Below are positions 60,781 through 64,000 of a DNA stretch of 64,000 nucleotides, one piece after another; position 1 is the first letter of the stretch; each line of letters starts with the position of its first letter. Under the pieces are notes generated by a model that saw only the letters and a program-made list of their open reading frames with translations, did no database searches and was not told where the DNA came from. Made by a program: the position numbers and the translations under genes. Origin of the DNA: Lasioglossum baleicum (lineage: Eukaryota; Arthropoda; Insecta; Hymenoptera; Halictidae); the NCBI RefSeq assembly GCF_051020765.1, contig NC_134934.1:62001-126000 (forward strand). Direction: 5' to 3'.

Positions 60781-62270
60781 TATTTCTGTGCGGAATCGCT
60801 GTTTCGCGTGCTAGATCAGTGCATTTGCATGCAAGTATGAGAAATTGGAATAGAAACTCCTTTTCGGCAAGCACGATCACAAATTATTCGAGCTTATATC
60901 AAATTCGACGATTCTTCGTTTCAGAAGTGTATTTCTGTGCGGAATCGCTGTTTCGCGTGCTAGATCAGTGCATTTGCATACAAATATGCGAAATTGGCAC
61001 GGAAACTCCGATTCGGCAAGCACGATCACAATTTATTCGAGCCCTTGACAGATTCGACGATTCTTCGTTTCAGAAGTGTATTTCTGTGCGGAATCGCTGT
61101 TTCGCGTGCTAGATCAGTGCATTTGCATGCAAATATGCGAAATTGGCACAGAAACTCCGACCCGGCAAGCACGATCACGATTTATTCGAGCTTATGTCAG
61201 ATTCGACGATTCTTCGTTTCAGAAGTGTATTTCTGTGCGGAATCGCTGTTTCGCGTGCTAGATCAGTGCATTTGCATGCAAATACGTGAAATTGGCACAG
61301 AAACTCCGACCCGGCAAGCACGATCACGATTTATTCGAGCTTATGTCAGATTCGAAGATTCTTCGTTTCAGAAGTGTATTTCTGTGCGGAATCGCTGTTT
61401 CGCGTGCTAGATCAGTGCATTTGCATGCAAATATGCGAAATTGGCACAGAAACTCCGACCTGGCATGCACGATCACGATTTATTCGAGCTTATGTCAGAT
61501 TCGACGATTCTTCGTTTCAGAAGTGTATTTCTGTGCGGAATCGCTGTTTCGCGTGCTAGACCAGTGCATTTGCATACAAATATGCGAAATTGGCACGGAA
61601 ACTCCGACCCGGCAAGCACGATCCCGATTTATTCGAGCTTATGTCAGATTCGAAGATTCTTCGCTTCCGAAGTGTATTTCTGTGCGGAATCGCTGTTTCG
61701 CGCGCTAGATCAGTGCATTTGCATGCAAGTATGAGAAATTGGAATAGAAACTCCGACCCGGCAAGCACGATCACAATTTATTCGAGCTTATGTCAGATTC
61801 GACGATTCTTCGTTTCAGAAGTGTATTTCTGTGCGGAATCGCTGTTTCGCGTGCTAGATCAGTGCATTTGCATACAAATATGCGAAATTGGCACGGAAAC
61901 TCCGACCCGGCAAGCACGATCCCGATTTATTCGAGCTTATATCAGATTCGACGATTCTTCGTTTCAGAAGTGTATTTCTGTGCGGAATCGCTGTTTCGTG
62001 TGCTAGATCAGTGCATTTGCATGCAAATATGCGAAATTGGCACAGAAACACCGACCTGGCAAGCACGATCACAATTTATTCGAGCTTATGTCAGATTCGA
62101 AGATTCTTCGCTTCCGAAGTGTATTTCTGTGCGGAATCGCTGTTTCGCGCGCTAGATCAGTGCATTTGCATGCAAGTATGAGAAATTGGAATAGAAACTC
62201 CGACCCGACAAACACGATCACGATGTATTCGAGCTTATGTCAGATTCGACGATTCTTCGCTTCAGCAGTG
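60781..62270 (+). repeat. Ten-monomer block, copy 2
   Basis: The partner of 56609-58098 at a spacing of 4172 bp, with the same order and the same GAAACACCGACC and CCCTTGACAG variants. Confidence 0.85.
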
Positions 62271-62419
62271 TATTTCTGTGCGGAATCGCTGTTTCGCGTG
62301 CCAGATCAGTGCATTTGAATGCAAATATGCGAAATTGGCACAGAAACTCCGACCCGGCAAGCACGATCACAATTTATTCGAGCTTATGTCAGATTCGACG
62401 ATTCTTCGTTTCAGAAGTG

Positions 62420-62717
62420 TATTTCTGTGCGGAATCGCTGTTTCGTGTGCTAGATCAGTGCATTTGCATGCAAATATGCGAAATTGGCACAGAAACTCCG
62501 ACCCGGCATGCACGATCACGATTTATTCGAGCTTATGTCAGATTCGACGATTCTTCGTTTCAGAAGTGTATTTCTGTGCGGAATCGCTGTTTCGTGTGCT
62601 AGATCAGTGCATTTGCATGCAAATATGCGAAATTGGCACAGAAACTCCGACCCGGCATGCACGATCACGATTTATTCGAGCTTATGTCAGATTCGACGAT
62701 TCTTCGTTTCAGAAGTG
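62420..62717 (+). repeat. Two adjacent identical monomers
   Basis: The CGTGTGC/GGCATGCACG monomer occurs twice in a row, and I see no difference between 62420-62568 and 62569-62717. Elsewhere this subtype occurs singly. It is a single-monomer duplication. Confidence 0.85.
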
Positions 62718-62866
62718 TATTTCTGTGCGGAATCGCTGTTTCGCGTGCTAGATCAGTGCATTTGAATGCAAATATGCGAAATTGGCACAGAAACTCCGAC
62801 CCGACAAACACGATCACGATGTATTCGAGCTTATGTCAGATTCGACGATTCTTCGCTTCAGCAGTG
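62718..62866 (+). repeat. Hybrid monomer m422 (TTGAATGC front, CCGACAAACACG back)
   Basis: It has T at position 32 and the TTGAATGC core with GGCACAG, but then CCGACAAACACG and GATGTATT, which elsewhere follow GGAATAG. The switch lies between positions 74 and 86. Confidence 0.8.
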
Positions 62867-63909
62867 TATTTCTGTGCGGAATCGCTGTTTCGCGTGCCAG
62901 ATCAGTGCATTTGAATGCAAATATGCGAAATTGGCACAGAAACTCCGACCCGGCAAGCACGATCACGATTTATTCGAGCTTATGTCAGATTCGACGATTC
63001 TTCGCTTCAGCAGTGTATTTCTGTGCGGAATCGCTGTTTCGCGCGCAAGATCAGTGCATTTGCATGCAAGTATGAGAAATTGGAATAGAAACTCCTTTTC
63101 GGCAAGCACGATCACAAATTATTCGAGCTTATATCAAATTCGACGATTCTTCGTTTCAGAAGTGTATTTCTGTGCGGAATCGCTGTTTCGCGTGCTAGAT
63201 CAGTGCATTTGCATACAAATATGCGAAATTGGCATAGAAACTCCGACCCGGCAAGCGCGATCACGATTTATTCGAGCTTATGTCAGATTCGAAGATTCTT
63301 CGCTTCCGAAGTGTATTTCTGTGCGGAATCGCTGTTTCGCGCGCTAGGTCAGTGGATTTTCATGCAAGTATGTGAAATGGGAATAGAAACTCCGACCCGG
63401 CAAGCTCGATCACGATTTATTCGAGCTTATATCAGATTCGACGATTCTTCGTTTCAGAAGTGTATTTCTGTGCGGAATCGCTGTTTCGCGCGCTAGATCA
63501 GTGCATTTGCATGCAAATATGCGAAATTGGCACAGAAACTCCGACCTGGCATGCACGATCACGATGTATTCGAGCTTATGTCAGATTCGACGATTCTTCG
63601 TTTCAGAAGTGTATTTCTGTGCGGAATCGCTGTTTCGCGTGCTAGATCAGTGCATTTGCATGCAAATACGTGAAATTGGCACAGAAACTCCGACCCGGCA
63701 AGCACGATCACGATTTATTCGAGCTTATGTCAGATTTGAAGATTCTTCGCTTCCGAAGTGTATTTCTGTGCGGAATCGCTGTTTCGCGCGCTAGATTAGT
63801 GCATTTGCATGCAAGTATGAGAAATTGGAATAGAAACTCCGACCCGACAAACACGATCACGATGTATTCGAGCTTATGTCAGATTCGACGATTCTTCGCT
63901 TCAGCAGTG
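62867..63909 (+). repeat. Final complete monomers m423-m429, partner of 59142-60184
   Basis: Monomers m424-m429 (63016-63909) match 59291-60184 at a spacing of 3725 bp. They share the TAGGTCAGTGGATTTTC and CACGATGTATT variants. A private GATTTGAAG change is near 63733. Confidence 0.82.
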
Positions 63910-64000
63910 TATTTCTGTGCGGAATCGCTGTTTCGCGTGCCAGATCAGTGCATTTGAATGCAAATATGCGAAATTGGCACAGAAACTCCGACCCGGCAAG
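63910..64000 (+). repeat. Partial monomer m430 (first 91 bp)
   Basis: A CCAGATC/TTGAATGC monomer cut by the end of the window after GGCAAG. The array evidently continues beyond it. Confidence 0.95.

Larger units (their letters stand above)
1..64000 (+). repeat. 149-bp satellite array, 429 full monomers plus one partial
   Basis: Every 149 bases the sequence returns to TATTTCTGTGCGG (starts at 1, 150, 299, 448 and so on to 63910), always on the + strand. The total phase shift over the window is 12 bases and is fully explained by ten small indels, so nothing else is inserted. Monomers differ at roughly a dozen diagnostic sites. Blocks of many monomers recur almost unchanged, which defines higher-order repeats. 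No unique DNA, transposon or gene interrupts the array, and neither edge is in view. Known biology: such arrays form centromeric or other constitutive heterochromatin in eukaryotes. Which of these applies here, and in what species, cannot be told from sequence alone. Confidence 0.98.

Noticed and set aside
1..64000. CRISPR array
   Set aside because: The whole 149-bp unit is conserved, with no alternation of short constant repeats and unique spacers, and there are no cas genes.
1..64000. Tandem ribosomal or small-RNA gene cluster
   Set aside because: I see no recognisable rRNA, 5S, tRNA or snRNA sequence. Variants fall throughout the monomer, with no conserved transcript-like segment apart from the dyad.

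Overview
The whole 64-kb window is one uninterrupted satellite DNA array. A 149-bp monomer is repeated head to tail, always in the same orientation. I found no protein-coding gene, RNA gene, transposon, inverted segment, CRISPR array or unique sequence. Numbering monomers from base 1 (m1), there are 429 complete copies and a final 91-bp partial copy (63910-64000). The phase closes exactly: 429 x 149 = 63921, the last partial copy starts at 63910, and the 12-base deficit is explained by ten small indels (+1 near 6260, six 2-bp deletions, +1 near 31354, -1 near 31960, -1 near 36484).

Arrays of this kind are typical of eukaryotic centromeric, pericentromeric or other heterochromatin. The consensus is about 46% GC. 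It has 13 CpGs against about 8 expected from base composition, so the array does not look eroded by CpG methylation. That fits many invertebrates better than vertebrates or plants, but I cannot name the species, and neither array edge is in view. Positions within the monomer are counted from the TATTTCTGTG start. The best-matching copy to the consensus that I checked base by base is m3 (299-447).

Monomers fall into recurring subtypes. These are set by the base at position 32 (T, C, G or A), the core at positions 43-73, the block at 81-104 and the tail at 126-147. The order of subtypes reveals multi-level higher-order repeats (HORs). Layout: 1-3129, mixed monomers with short 4- and 5-monomer repeats. 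3130-11772, a 21-monomer HOR (3129 bp) in two full copies and one partial. 11922-28895, a 57-monomer HOR (8487 bp) in two copies with no difference that I could see, each containing a 19-monomer sub-repeat. 26512-32024, a 16-monomer repeat whose later copies shrink to 13 and 8 monomers. 32025-36047, 3-monomer and 12-monomer tandem repeats. 33366-56161, a 67-monomer unit (9982 bp) followed by an enlarged 86-monomer version that differs mainly by whole-monomer gains and losses. 56162-64000, a mosaic with 10- and 6-monomer blocks repeated 4172 and 3725 bp apart.

There are no genes to work together here. The structure points to turnover by unequal exchange and gene conversion. Two features of the monomer stand out: a three-level nested inverted repeat across its first half, centred on a 14-bp palindrome, and a subtype-specific hairpin cluster at its 3' end. 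Open reading frames of up to about 300 codons exist on the + strand. I treat them as artefacts, because 149 is not a multiple of 3 and the frame changes at every monomer.
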